From: Aquatica leii
Taxonomy: Eukaryota > Arthropoda > Insecta > Coleoptera > Lampyridae
Direction of reading: 5' to 3'
NCBI GenBank assembly: GCA_035610365.1
Contig: CM069439.1
Span: forward strand, 23,883,533 to 23,947,532
DNA: 64,000 nt
Below, one piece after another: positions 12,300 through 24,289 of the stretch (its first letter is position 1; every line of letters begins with the position of its first letter). The notes beneath the pieces were generated by a model that was given only the letters and a program-made list of their open reading frames with translations, searched no databases and was not told the origin of the DNA. The position numbers and the translations under genes were made by a program.

Positions 12300-13190
12300 C
12301 AAAGAAACATAGCGTGTGTAATCGCAGAGTATTCCAAGTGTGAAGTGCTTGTGGTTATCCGATTTTTGCAAACGAAAGAAGTATACAAAGCGAAATTCAT
12401 CACGGGCCTTTATGGCCCGAAGTTCTTAAGCCGAAAAGAAGTCAGCATTTAGTGCACAAAATTTAAAGATGAATGAACGGACCTCATTAATGATCCGGAG
12501 AAGAAGCACACCACGGACATCGGACGCGGATGTAAACTGCTCAATTATTAAAGGTTTGATTATGAAAGATCCTCGCATTAAAATTTGTAAAATTTCGGAA
12601 ATAATTGACATTCCTAAGAGTTGTGTCCATGAAATCATTTGCGACCTAAACTTTCGCAAAGTTTCGTCTCGCTGAGAGCCAAAAACGCTCTCCGAGAACT
12701 ACAAAACCAATCGAACGAGTGCGCCACTTCAACATCTCACCCAATACCAACAGGACATGAATTCTTTCATTGAAAGCATCATTACCGACATATTGCTCTG
12801 TGAATTTTTTGAACCGCGCACAACCATTAACAAAGACAGATACTGTGAAACTCTCCAAAAATTGCATACAGCCATTAGAAGAACAAATATGACAAGGAAT
12901 TAAACTTTTGCACGATGGCGCAAGACCGCACACGTCAAATAAAACCAAGGAGTGGTTAATACAGTGGAAGTGGAAAGTCCTTCAGCACCCGCCATATAGT
13001 CCCGATTTGGCCCATTCCGATTTTTACTTATTCGGACAACTGAAGTAAGTTTTTGCGGAAAAACGCTTTGCAAATCAACAGGAATGGCAAGACACAGTTG
13101 TGGACTACTTTAATCGACTTGACAGGCAACACTACCGTAAAGGAATGTTCAAACTACTGTCACGCTGTGATAAATGTTTCAATGTCGGGA
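12300..13190 (+). pseudogene. mariner transposase, nearly full length but broken
   Basis: Mariner-family DDE transposase. N-terminal helix-turn-helix: EYSKCEVLVVIRFLQTKEV near 12,330 and PRTSDADVN, IIKGLIMKDPRIKI, IPKSCVHEIICDLNFRKVS at 12,510-12,665. The block with the first Asp (usually TGDE) is lost. Then CEFFEPRTTINKDRYCETL near 12,800, LLHDGARPHTSNKT near 12,905 with the second Asp, and HPPYSPDLAHSDFYLFGQLK near 12,985 with the third Asp at D34D-like spacing. C-terminal words run to about 13,190. Several stops and frame changes separate the blocks. It lies immediately after the piggyBac relic on the same strand. Inverted terminal repeats were not recognised. Confidence 0.85.
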
Positions 13191-13449
13191 AATAAATAAG
13201 AGTAGGTAGTTTTTTGTAGAATGTATTAAATTAATTTAAATATATATGTTAGTAAAATTTTGGCTTGCACCTTTAATATGATAAGTACTATATGACTCAA
13301 AAAGGTTGACGATTTTGTTAAAAATAATTTATTAAAAAAAGTAAGGTTTATTGTAATAATCAAAAAAACAATTTGAACACATATAAATGTAATTTTCAGG
13401 TTTGTATTTTGTGTTCTCTTTTGCTTCATCGTATTTTGCAAGCTGGATA

Positions 13450-14470
13450 AACCTAGAATTAGTTCTAGGCGCCGTCTACCGTTTTTTCTTATTAGGACCA
13501 GTTTCCATTTAGTGTTCTAAAAGTCGTCCACGTTTTCGTCAAAATTAGTTTTTCCTCCACAGATTAGCGGAGGACTAGCAAATCCAAAATAAGTTTTTTG
13601 GCAGACCTAAAGTTTCAGCTTGCTTTCCATAGCCCAACTAAGAGCAAACTCGCGCTAAGTCAATTGTGATCATTTCCTTGACCGTACGTATGAGTGATAG
13701 ATACTCAATACAAAGTTTATCTTGTCAACAGCTTCCGATCTTTGTGCATCTATATATTGTTTTTGCTGCTCTTCTGCACGTATCTAGTTCTCCATTTCCA
13801 ATAAAATTATACGCTACTGTTACCAGTTTATTATCGAACCATTTTGTTATAAAAATTCTATCCTTGCTGGTTACTTGATCAATGACATCTCTTTCCATTT
13901 TTTTAATTTCTTTGTCAAAAATCAGAAAGGGTTATTAAATCGGTTCAGACGTATGGCCCCAACAGAAAAAAATCTTTTAAAATTCAACTATTGCAACAAT
14001 AATTGTCATTAAAAAGACCATGATTGCCGCTGTTGCTTCTTTTGACTAACTGCATCACCGTAGCTATACCTGTACCAAATTTGAAATATATAGCCAGGTT
14101 TGATTGTAGTGGTGAAACCCTGATAAATCAAAAAATCGTGGATTTGACTACTTTCACCTGTCAACACGTAGACTTTTATACCCCTTTTCTTTGGTTTATT
14201 TTTTATGTATTGTTTTAGACTTATTTGCGCTTTAAATGATATTATTTGATCATCGAATAACTTTCAACTGGTAACTCCAGACTCCTGTTAGGTCTGACCT
14301 TCTAGAGCTTGTATAGATTATTGCGTTTCGCAATCTGAAAAATCGGTTGCATGGCATATTATCCTTTGTTGCCCATGTGTATGTATCTATAAAAATATAT
14401 TTATTTCTGCGCGAATTGTGGAAGAAAATGGATTAAAATTTTGTTACATTACATACAGATTGGCCAATCC
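13450..14470 (-). pseudogene. piggyBac-like transposase, second type, decayed
   Basis: Read leftwards, the fragments fall in piggyBac (DDE_Tnp_1_7) order: NMPCNRFFRLRNA near 14,350; NNIISFKAQISLKQYI and NKPKKRGIKVYVLTG near 14,240-14,165; GAIRLNRFNNPF near 13,960; then MERDVIDQVTSKDRIFITKW and FDNKLVTVAYNFIGNGELDT between about 13,900 and 13,795. These correspond to the family's VDEQMIPFKGR, KPHKWGIKVFVL, RANR and KWxDNKxVxLxSNxxG blocks. More stops and shifts follow. It is on the opposite strand from, and clearly different in sequence to, the piggyBac relic at 10.7 kb, so the two are separate insertions of separate families. Confidence 0.7.
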
Positions 14471-14734
14471 AATCATTTCCTGAAATAATGCATCAGGAAA
14501 ATATAAAAGTTATGAGATTCTAGTTCATGAACTTCAGGAATATCTGGCGTGTGTTATTTCAGTAGTCATATATTCAGAATTCTTTTATTTAGTGAAATGA
14601 TGCTCTTGAAAAAAATATCGAAATTGAGCTCCATCGTCGTCTCTTGCTTTTTTTAATGTATTTATTTCAAGAGGTGGTTCGTCTAGCGCCCCTGCACTGC
14701 GGTCTCCTGGGCCTTTTGTGCACCTCTAATTTTT

Positions 14735-15420
14735 TTACTCCCTCATCAGTTCTGTTTCGTCAATGAAGTCCAGAAGTTTCTTCCAAAGGGCTTTTTTCAA
14801 CTCATCATCGGCTAGCTTTGGTTTTCCGAGAATCGTTGTGCGTTGCATTTGATACGTTTCGCATTTGCACAGCACAGTCTCGTCGTTCTCCAAGCATCCG
14901 CAGCATAGAGAGCTGATTTGCAGTCCTATTTGATGCATATGTTTGTTAAGGCCACAGTGCCCTGTAATTAGTCCCGTGAGTTTCCTTAATTTTTCTCCAC
15001 TCATGCTTGATAGTGCAGTTTGAGTGTTTAATTGTGGCTCTGTAAGCAAGAGTTGTGTGTGCCTCATCCTTGAAGAGTTTTCCATAATTTTTTATGCTCC
15101 GCTGCAAGTTTGCTGCGAATTATTTCTTTTCCGGTCTCGTATGCGATTCCGAAAACGGGTTCAGGTCCGATATATGTCCCTGTTGTGCCCTTTTTTGCTA
15201 GTGCGTCCGCCATTAGGTTATCCTTCTGGTCTTTTGGTATCCAGATGAGCTGCACTGGTTGGCGAGTTGCCAATGTTTCCAGACTGCTTATGCATGCCAT
15301 AATCAGTTTGGACTTTATTACTGGTGATTTTAACGCTAGTAGTGTTGCTTGGCTGTCAGACATGATCGATATCGGCCGATTTGTGTATGATTTCGAATCG
15401 ATAATGTTCCTGACACACCA
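14735..15420 (-). pseudogene. LINE 3' end: RNase H domain and Zn knuckle
   Basis: C-terminal piece of a non-LTR polyprotein, cut off upstream. From 15,363 leftwards: MSDSQATLLAL (RNase H strand with catalytic Asp), LIWIPKDQKDNLMADALAKK (last RNase H block with Asp, where the family has WIPGHxGIxGNExAD), then IGPEPVFGI. After a one-base shift near 15,075 come TQTALSSMSGEKLRKLTGLI, TGHCGLNKHMHQIGL and a Cys cluster (CCGCLENDETVLCKC), the standard end of jockey/I-type LINEs that carry RNase H. The rest of the element is absent, as in an ordinary 5'-truncated insertion. The other LINEs in this window lack RNase H, so this is a different family. Confidence 0.85.
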
Positions 15421-15674
15421 GTCGTCTCTTGGTTGCTCGCATATGTCTTCTTCCTATCCCATTGTTATTCTAAAATTTGACGTTTACACACTGCAACTAA
15501 AAAGCCACTGCCATGTACTATAGAAAAAAATCGTTCAATTTCCAGGTCGCTTTCAGAGATATCTCCACTTCATAATAAAAATCCTGTCTGAGGTACCAAC
15601 TGTCTTGACGGTATAACCAGCGGATTTTTGGGTATTCGAATTAAAGAAATTGAATGTTCCGTGATGGGGACATT

Positions 15675-15782
15675 ATGCCATTAGTGTCGTGCGATGTGAA
15701 ACGAGTCTTTTCACAATACAAAAACATTGTTTCTGGCAAGAGACGTAAATTTACATTTGAATTGCGCCATGTAATTATCAAG
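15675..15782 (+). pseudogene. hAT-like C-terminal (dimerisation) relic
   Basis: A short open stretch reads PLVSCDVKRVFSQYKNIVSG and then KRRKFTFELRHVIIK. This resembles the C-terminal block of a group of insect hAT-like transposases (pattern SxDVERSFSxYKxILSDxR). Nothing upstream is readable. The AT-rich tail that follows (15,790-15,905) has a partner at 50,145-50,275. Confidence 0.45.
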
Positions 15783-15789
15783 TATTTTT

Positions 15790-15905
15790 TTTAGTACTAT
15801 ATCGTAAAGTATTATATAAGAAATATATAAAATTTATATTTTCAGTATTTTTCATGCATATCTCACGTGTATTTAGTACATAACTATCTGAAGCCTCGCC
15901 ATGAC
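15790..15905 (+). repeat. Short repeat, partner of 50,145-50,275
   Basis: Both segments start with TTTAGTACTATATC and end with TAACTATC, one variable base, then GAAGCCT, with a loosely similar AT-rich interior. This copy follows a hAT-like coding relic, so it may be the 3' end of that element. Confidence 0.4.
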
Positions 15906-18900
15906 TGCAGTTCCTAAAAACCAATCGTGTTCTTAATTAAGCGTCAATTATTGATTACACTTTAATCAGAAGGTATATTATACACTTGTGCAAAAAGCAC
16001 GAAGTCAAAGCTGTTGATTTAATAAGCTTAAAAAATAATTTCCAATAACTCTTCAATCCTTTCATTGCCTGTTTTAAACTTATTTGTGCAATTTCTTAGG
16101 TAAATATTTCAATCCAAACTTGTTAACAACGTAATAAATTTGCACTTTAATCAAATTACGATGAAAACTTCTACGTCATGCAATATTGATAGAAAACGTT
16201 TTTGTACCAAAAGTAAAACACTTCGTCATCTATAGAAAATTTTATGTTTTTAGTAATTTAAAGTTTAAAAAAAATTAATCTTAAATCAATCGCGTTTTAA
16301 CAGAAAAAGAAAATATGTATGTGAAAATGTACAGTACTTATTTAATATTCTTTATGATTGGGCTTACGGTAACGTTTACTTCAGTTTTTAAATAAATTTA
16401 AATGTAGACATTTGAGTAAAACAAACAGTTTGAATAATTTCTGAATTGATCTAAGAATATATTTAACCTTTTGTAAAAAGTAAACTCGATCTGAATCGTT
16501 CCGAATTAAAAATAATGCAAAGTCAACAGTTACAAAGAAACGATAATTGGGAAATGTAAATGAATTGTACTTTGTTGATTTGATATGTCGAAAGCACATT
16601 TTTAATTACCGCTAGAGACGTATAATTTTGCCCGCTAAAGATCATAAAAATTTTCCAAGTTATAAATCAGAAATTCAATATATGTCTATACACTGTAGAC
16701 AAGACAGGAACTCTAACGTTATACATCGAAGACTAGTCATTGTTTGATAGTTCAGTGACCAGTATGGATAAAAATTTTAGAACCGATTATCTAAAAATAT
16801 TCAATCGTTAGTATATTAACCGTGACTTGTATTATCTGCTTGAAAAAAATGATAGGTATATAAAAAGTAAATAACATTGTTAACGTGCACCGCTGCGGAA
16901 TTAATTATAAAACTAATATTCGTATACCAGATTTAGATTTAACCCAAATAGTTACGCCTTCAAAGACTTTACATATGTCGCCGTAATTCTTCCATAAGTA
17001 GAACGCATGAAAAAAGCTTTTACAGTAACACGTGCTTTTTCCGTCCATTGGTAAATGTACTAAATTCACTCATTGTCACTAAACGCTCACTAATGTCTCG
17101 GATTTTTTGTAAAAACAAAATTTCCAGTTTCCTCATGCAATGCCAGTTTTAGCTGAGTCACCACAGCTAAAGTCCAACAATAACAAAGTGTAAAGCAAGA
17201 CTGATTTACAAATTGCCGAGAATTACGTTATCGTGGTTATAGTGGCGAAGGAACCGGAAAAATACGTGGTTCAATCAAAGTTAACTTATTGACAAGACCA
17301 TGGTTTTAAATTCAATCTTGGATGCTTCGTTGCTCACTACGTTCGTTCTGATATATCGTTGCCAAGCAACACCCCAGATAAGTGTTATGAGAGTCACTTT
17401 ATACGTAACGGATTTTCCAAGATTTGTAATTAAAAAAAATAGTAATTTCAATTTTCTAGTCATACATTCGATTTATATGCCGTTTGTGCCAAAGACGAAA
17501 GAGATTCGATGAGATTGCAGAAGCAGCGCTGCGCGCTCTTTGCTACCACCGAGTACTTATTCTCCACTTTGATAAACGTACACGTAGTTTTATATACATA
17601 TACGTTTCTAATCAAGTGCTCTAAAATATCCTTTTAAATAATAAAATTTAATAGAAACCACACAGAGTAATTTCATACACACCTGCGCCGACAATAACGA
17701 ATAACCAGAACACTGAGTTACCAACAAAACACAAAAGCACATCCCATCAATCTAAAAATATTGAAAGCTTTAATATGTGCACTCTCAAGAATTGTGATCT
17801 CCTGAAACAATAAAACGTGTGGAATCCATTAAGAACATGGTAGGACAACCGATATAATTTGGAGAAATATTTTCCCAATGATATTATACAAATGCCATTA
17901 AAACAACTTACTTCTGCAAGTGGGATAACCCCATAAATATATAAATCATAATAATAATAATCATAATCAAAGTGATTCGTAGAATATATTTAGATATACC
18001 TTAGAATTAAACTAAAAGTAAGAAATTATTATTTAGAACGGATCTATAAAACTGAAAGAGACCAAAAATGATATGGTTCAAATTACTAAAAATGGTTTAT
18101 TTTTAAAGAGATGAAGATAAAATATGTTTTGGCTCTCACTGCAATAATCTATAAAATTGATTCCTAGATTCGATACTGTGAAAATGATAACCAAAGAAAC
18201 ACAATAGAATTCGTTTACAATAAGAAATACATAGTGCGCAGAAACGAATATTCGCCAGAAGAGTTCATAATTGAGCGGTTAGGAGAGTTTCGATGTGAGT
18301 AGCGGATAATAGAAGTTTGTTTCGGTGTGTTTTGTGTGGTATTTTAAATCTTTGCGGCACTGATCTTCAACTGAAGACCTCTCACCACTCAGATTTCATT
18401 ACGCCATTCTGTACATCTTATCGTCAAGTGGAACCTTATGAAAAATCAAAATGAATAAACACCGCTCCACGTTACACTCCACGTCTACTAGAAAGAATGA
18501 AACTAGATGCAAGAAAAACAGAACATAAAGGTTTATATTCAAAACAGTTTTTTCCATTCGTTACCCCAACATCTAAAAAAAACATGGTTTTTCTATCGAC
18601 TACAAATGCTTTTAGTAGAAACGCGTATTCAGAATTCAAATTAGTGAATAAGTTTTTGAGCAGAAAAAACAAAGCATAAAAATGTCACATAAAATCGCTG
18701 AAGAGTTTGAAAACAGAACAGCTACTGTTGAACTATCCTAAAATACAACGATAATAAAGAAGCAGCATTTAATTTGACACTGCTGAACTACTAAAGTGGT
18801 CCTAAAAAGCTCGTATACGTAGGTGACGACTCGTTCTAAAGCAGAATGTGGCGAGATAAAGCAAAGAATTTTCGCAAATCATAATCTTCTATTCTGGATA

Positions 18901-19339
18901 AATCTCGGGTATAAAATTGTCTACAATCTGAGCTTTCGTTGCAATGGATATCTCCAATTTATCTTCTTGCAAAATAAATTTGTTTTCAAACCACAAAAAT
19001 TATTCGTAACTCAAGAATCCCTCGAAGCAATAGCCCCAAACTATCGGCATTTAAATCTTTAAATTCTTAGAAATGACAGAGGAAACGCCACTGTTATCAT
19101 AAATTAATCACATTCTGATTCCAAAATCCACAATTTCATATCAGTCGATGCACATATACTGGCAAAGATCACTCCGCAACCAATTCCTAAAAGCTAAGAT
19201 TTGACGATACACCTAAGATTCCTAAAACCAATATTCCCTTTCGACCAATTATCAATGTTATAAATTCACCTACTTATAAGATCAAAACAATGGAATGAGA
19301 AACAAATTATTTTTTGCAATTTTTAGACTTTTTAGTTAC
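15906..19339. other. Long stretch with no identifiable gene
   Basis: Mostly AT-rich. Several open frames of 60-79 codons (for example 17,300-17,512 and 18,823-19,062 on the plus strand) show no known motif. A less AT-rich patch at 18,235-18,480 could be a decayed repeat or an unrecognised exon; neither can be supported. Confidence 0.4.
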
Positions 19340-22300
19340 ACCATATGAAGATGGTGATTAATCGAAAGAGGTCGCGGTCGAGTGATAAACAAATAATTTC
19401 GTAGCAGATAATAACGGTAAAAACGAGCAATTTAAAGCAAAACAATTGCGGGGTGGTGAGTGGTTAAAGCTGATATAATACGGTATGCTGGCAGAAACTA
19501 AAGTGGAACTCTAATTAATAGCAAGTCCTCGAGCGGGTCAAATCAATAATTACAGTCCCACAAAATAGATAAAAATGTAGAGGTCATAAAACAATTACAA
19601 CAAGAGAATAGATCGTTGCAACAAGAAAAGCAGTCACTAAAGGGACAGATAAGAGAACAAGAATAGAAGAACTGGAGAATGAGATGAAAAAGAAAAATTT
19701 AGTGATTTATGGGATGGAAGAACCGGAAGGAGAAAGAATTGAGGAGGAAAATAGGAAATATATTGCAAAAAATTGAATGTACAAACAAGGTTAAACCAGA
19801 AGGAGAAGATATAACAAGGTTAGAAAAAGGCATGGTACAAAAAGATAGATCAATGTTGGTAGAAATAGCAGGATGGAGTGAAAAAATTTAAAGTTACAAA
19901 AAAAACTTAAAGGCACAGAAATACAGATCGCAGAAGACTTCCCCAAAATAGTGAGGCAACAACGCAAAAAATTGAGTCAATATACGAAACAAGGAAGAGA
20001 AGACGGAATGTAGCCACAATTAAGATATAACAAACTTTTAATAGACGGAAAGTAGTATACACTAGAAGAACGAGAAGCTAATGAAGTGAAAAAACTGTTA
20101 AAAATAAATATAAGATGAGTAAAGCAAGGACATCAAGGATGAGATCGCCACAGAACGATGACGATTATGAATTGAAGAAGTAAATGAGAATTATTACAAA
20201 TAGTAGACGAAGTCCCTAAAACTAAGTAAAAATAAAAGCTGGACGAAAAAAATTATGACGGACTGCAAAGAAGGTGGACAAAGAAAAATGACACAAAAAA
20301 AAGGAACTGAATTTTTGGGTAAAAACATGGAAAGTAAAAAGTTTAAATAGGGTAACGGCAACTACAAACTTATTGAACGAAATAACAAGGTATAAATTAG
20401 ATATTGTAGCAGTACAAAAAATGAGATGGAAGGATAGTAGAATAATAGAATCAGAGGATTACACAATAGCATATAGTGCGACAAAAGGAAGAACAGGATT
20501 TGTAATAAACAACAAATTTAAACATACGATATTAACATTTAATCCGATAAATGAAAGACTGCGGTACTAAGAATAAAAGCAAAATTCTTTCATATTACCA
20601 TTTGCAGCGTACAAAAGATAAAGGGGATGAGGAAAGTTATTTTATGCACAGATACAAGAAATACTAGAGGAAATCCCAAGACACGATGTGAAACTAGTAT
20701 TAAAAGACTTTAATGCAAAAGTGGGAAAAGTAAACAGTATGAAACAACTATATGAAAACATACCTTGCATGAAGAGAGCAACGGACAACGTTTAATAAAT
20801 CTGGCCAGTAGTAATGATTTGATTGTAAGCAGTACACGATTCATGCACAAAAAAATTCTCAAAGAAACATGGATGTCACCGGATGGAATAACAAGAAATC
20901 AGATTGACCATGTTATGACAAGAGCAAGACAGGAGTCAGACATACAACATGTGCGAAGCTGTAGATGAGCGGATTGCGATACGGACCGTTTATTAGTACG
21001 GGTGAAGTATTATCAGAAAATAAAAGCAAAGAAAGAAGAACGAGGGATAGTGAAGTCAAGTTTCACATAAACGAATTAATACAGAATAAGCAAACAGTTA
21101 AGAGATACATAAGATAAATGAAAAATTAACAGAAGAGAAGTATAGAAATGTAGAAGATCAACAACCATGGAAATTTTACCAAGAGTGAACACAAAAAATC
21201 AAAGAAAAAAATGGTATGACGAAAATGCAAAGAAGCAATATAGAGGTAAAATGCAGCAAGAATAAAAATATTGGATAACTTAAGTGAAGAAAATTGGGAA
21301 ACCTATAAAGAAAAGAAATTAAAGAAAAAGGGATACCAACCAAGAGTTACATTGTGTAAGGATGTGGAAGGAAATTATGTAGGAAACATACAAAAGGTCG
21401 TGGAAAGATAAAAACAATACTTTAAAGAATTGTTAAACCCAAATAAACAAGACATAACTGAGGTGCAAAAGATTAAACGACAGAAACAACAGGAAGAGAG
21501 GAGAGAAAACTTACCAACACAAGAAGAAATAATAGGGATAATAACAGATTTAAAACATAACAAATCTCCAGAGGAAGATTGCATAGTAGCAGAGATACTG
21601 AAATATGGAGGAAAAGAACTGGAGGAAAAAGTATATATATAAAATATCTGGAAGAAAGAGGAGATGCCGGATGAGTGGAACATGGCGATAATATATTATC
21701 TACATAAACAGGGAGACAAAACAGTATACGAAAATTTCAAAGAAATAGCTGGGATATAAAATACTGAATACAACAATAGCAAAAAAGTTAATGCCGATAA
21801 TGGAAAGCGAAGTCGAGGATTATCAGAATAGTTTCCGAAAAGATCGAACAACACTAAATCACATATTCTCATAAAAACAGATTCTAGAGAAAAGTAATGT
21901 ATGTAATCTTGATTTATATCTTCTCTTTATAGACTTCAGTCTTTAGTAGAGTTGCAGGTACTACAAAAACTAACAAATACGAGAAGGATGTGTTTAAAGA
22001 ATACGGGGGTAATGGTACAAGATATGATAACGAATAAATTTCAAATTCAGGAAGGTTTAAGACAAGGAGATCCGTTATATACCGTGTTGTTCAACACGGT
22101 ATTAGAATGGATAGTACCTAAAATACAAATAAAGAAAAGTAGAACTATATTAAATACAAGTAGTATTAAGCATACCCGGACGATTTCGTGGTTATAGCCA
22201 GAAAAGAGTCGGAATTGAAAAAAGCGTCAAAGGTCAAAAAACATTTAAAAAGAGGAGTTTATATATCTCGGTTCAAAAATGGGTGTATGGTAAACATTAC

Positions 22301-22905
22301 GGCAAGAATAACGGCAGAAAATAGATGTTTCATCCGCTGCAAAAGGATGTCTCGATAAATTCTATATTCAAAGTGTACAAATCAGTACTAAGACCAATTA
22401 TAACGTACGGATCTGAAACAGGGACTCTCAACAAAAAAGAAGAACCACAGCTGAATATTTGGGAAAAAAAATATTAAAAAGAATTTTTGGCGCAGTCAAC
22501 GATAAGAAAGAACGGAAGAGTAGATTTAACCTCGAACTGAACGAAAGATATAATAAACCGAGTGTAACAAGCGAAATAACAGGCAGCAGAATAATGTGGC
22601 TCAGACATATAGAAAGAATGTACATATCAAGGAAAGCAAAGAAAATGTATAAGGGGACTTTTGTAGGAAAACGATCAAAAAGACTACGATCGCGTTATAT
22701 GGATAAGGTGGAAAAAGACTTGGAAGTGGCAGGACTGGAAAACTAGAGAAGAGACAGAAAGAAATGGACAAAAGTTAACGAGACTGGTGCAGGTGCAAGA
22801 TCGGACACAGGAATGACTACCCTGTGCTGGAAGATTAGTCAAGAAACTCTAAGGAGAAGACCGCCCTAAGTACGCTGCAAAGCGCTAAGGAGCAAGTAAG
22901 TAAAT
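19340..22905 (+). pseudogene. APE-type non-LTR retrotransposon with ORF1 and ORF2, decayed
   Basis: Complete in outline. ORF1 (about 19,575-20,150): coiled coil (VIKQLQQENRSLQQEKQSLK), then NLVIYGMEEPEGE and an RRM-like region (KLKGTEIQIAEDF, RYNKLLIDGK), as in L1-type ORF1 proteins. ORF2 begins near 20,320 with the endonuclease: WKVKSLNRV, YKLDIVAVQKMRW, DFNAKVGK and ITRNQIDHVM. RT: LKHNKSPEEDCIVAEILKYGG near 21,550, FQIQEGLRQGDPLYTVLFN near 22,040-22,095. The C-terminus has the common MWLRHIERM (22,594), GKRSKRLRSRYMDKVEKDLE and KKWTKV blocks, and a tail with AAGTAAGTAAAT near 22,890. At least fifteen stops or shifts. A chimeric fragment of the same family lies at 25,320-25,685. Confidence 0.85.
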
Positions 22906-23014
22906 ATAAAGATGGTTCATTAACGCACTCAGTTTATCGAAAACATATTCATACAGATATTTAAATAAATTTTGTCACCATGACCCTTTTGAGTAATTAT
23001 CAATAGTTAATGCT

Positions 23015-23540
23015 TTGGTGCCCAAAGCAAAAAGACAAGAAAACTTAACTCATTTAACCAATGTTTTAATAGAAAACAACTACAGCAGAAAAAATATTTC
23101 ACGATTTATTTCAAAGTTTACTTCTCCCAAACCAAAAATGGCATCGAAATCCAAATCCCAACCGTTGTCAATTGTTTATCCATCCTACGTTCAAGGTATT
23201 ACGGATCGTATTCATTTTCATCTCGAAGCTATTTATGGTATTACTCTGGTGGTTGTACATACATATATTAAAGAAAAAAAAAGCATAAAAACACCCAAGA
23301 TGCAGTTGTCTTCAAAAACAATCTAATTCAGCACTCGCGGAATGCATGCTAGAAACAGATCCTCAAAATTTGTCTGAGAATACTAAAGTGTTGCTTCATG
23401 TTTCTCATTATCATCAAAAAATTAAAGGGTCCATTGAAATATTTAAGAATATTTTCAATATTAATGGAGTTTTGAGTTTCCCACTACCGGATGTTTGCCG
23501 GTCTATAAAAACGAACCTTCAAAATGCATCAATCAGTTAA
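23015..23540 (+). pseudogene. Penelope-like element, C-terminal fragment
   Basis: Fragment of a PLE polyprotein. 23,015-23,215 resembles the end of the RT and the linker: an N-rich helix (NVLIENNYSRKNISRFI), then LSIVYPSYVQGITDRIHFHL, like the family's LPYVxGxSExIxRxL block. After a frame change, NSALAE and the GIY-YIG tail appear (TKVLLHVSHYHQK, IEIFKNIFNINGVLSFP), matching the family's NTKVLxxxxHYxxRxxREAIEI...NNFNRxxG. The central GIY-YIG catalytic part is missing. It differs from the PLE at 30.4 kb, so it is another lineage. Confidence 0.55.
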
Positions 23541-23744
23541 TTTCAGATTGTAGACAATTCAGCTTGTAGACAATTTTATACAGAATGGAAAATTATGGTA
23601 ACCAAAAAATACCTATCAGTGTGAAAAAGTTTGATGTAGAGCAAACCACCGAAAAGTCTTAAACTTCCATAACAAGTGAATGTTTTTTTTTTATGATCCA
23701 CTAAAAGTCCACGAAGCTAGACGGTAAATGTATCATAAAAAAGT

Positions 23745-24289
23745 TTCTGGATGAAAGACATGGATACCAAGCAAAACAAACTTGTTCCATCTTTACGGAT
23801 ATGTGGATTCAAGTACCAAAAACATGACAATAGACGCGATCTTTGTGAACAATCTCACATTATAGCCTTAAGAACCACGTTTCTGGAATCATATGCAACC
23901 AACTTGAATTTGCCGACACCTCGAACATATGTTTTCTTAGATAAAACTTGAATTTTTCAAGAGGTACTTTTCGGATGGATATATTTGTTTATAATATTTA
24001 ATTTCATTTTATAGGTGATACTAAACGATCCTGACAAGATGACTCCATAGTGTTCGTAAGTTGCACAATCAAGGAAAGCGGTACATCGTTATCCATGCCG
24101 GAATAAAAAACGGAATCGTTTCTAATACAAGTTTAGTATTTTCAACAAAGAAGAAAACGGCTGATTATCATGGCAATATGTCCGCGGATTTGTTTAAAAA
24201 ATGGGTTTGCAATAAATTATTACCTAATTTGGATACAAACTCAATAAGTGTTATGAACGATATGGACCTTCTGTTACATGGAAACAAAG
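23745..24289 (+). pseudogene. IS630/Tc1-like transposase, N-terminal and central part
   Basis: DDE_3-type transposase. The open frame 23,751-23,951 reads LRICGFKYQKHDNRRDLCEQ and ends in RTYVFLDKT; family members have GFKWKK...R...VYxDET, so FLDKT holds the first catalytic Asp. From 24,061: GKRYIVIHAGIKNGIVSNTS, LVFSTKKKTADYHGNM, FKKWVCNKLLPNLDTNSISV, matching GQRLIIxHAG...SGDYHxxMN...W. The second catalytic block has become VMNDMDLLLHG. There the gene is cut by the SINE-like repeat at 24,290-24,906, and the remainder follows at about 24,965-25,319. Confidence 0.75.

Noticed and set aside
17300-17512. Possible secreted peptide (hydrophobic N-terminus then Cys)
   Set aside because: A chance hydrophobic run in AT-rich DNA is more likely; there is no cleavage-site context or family match.
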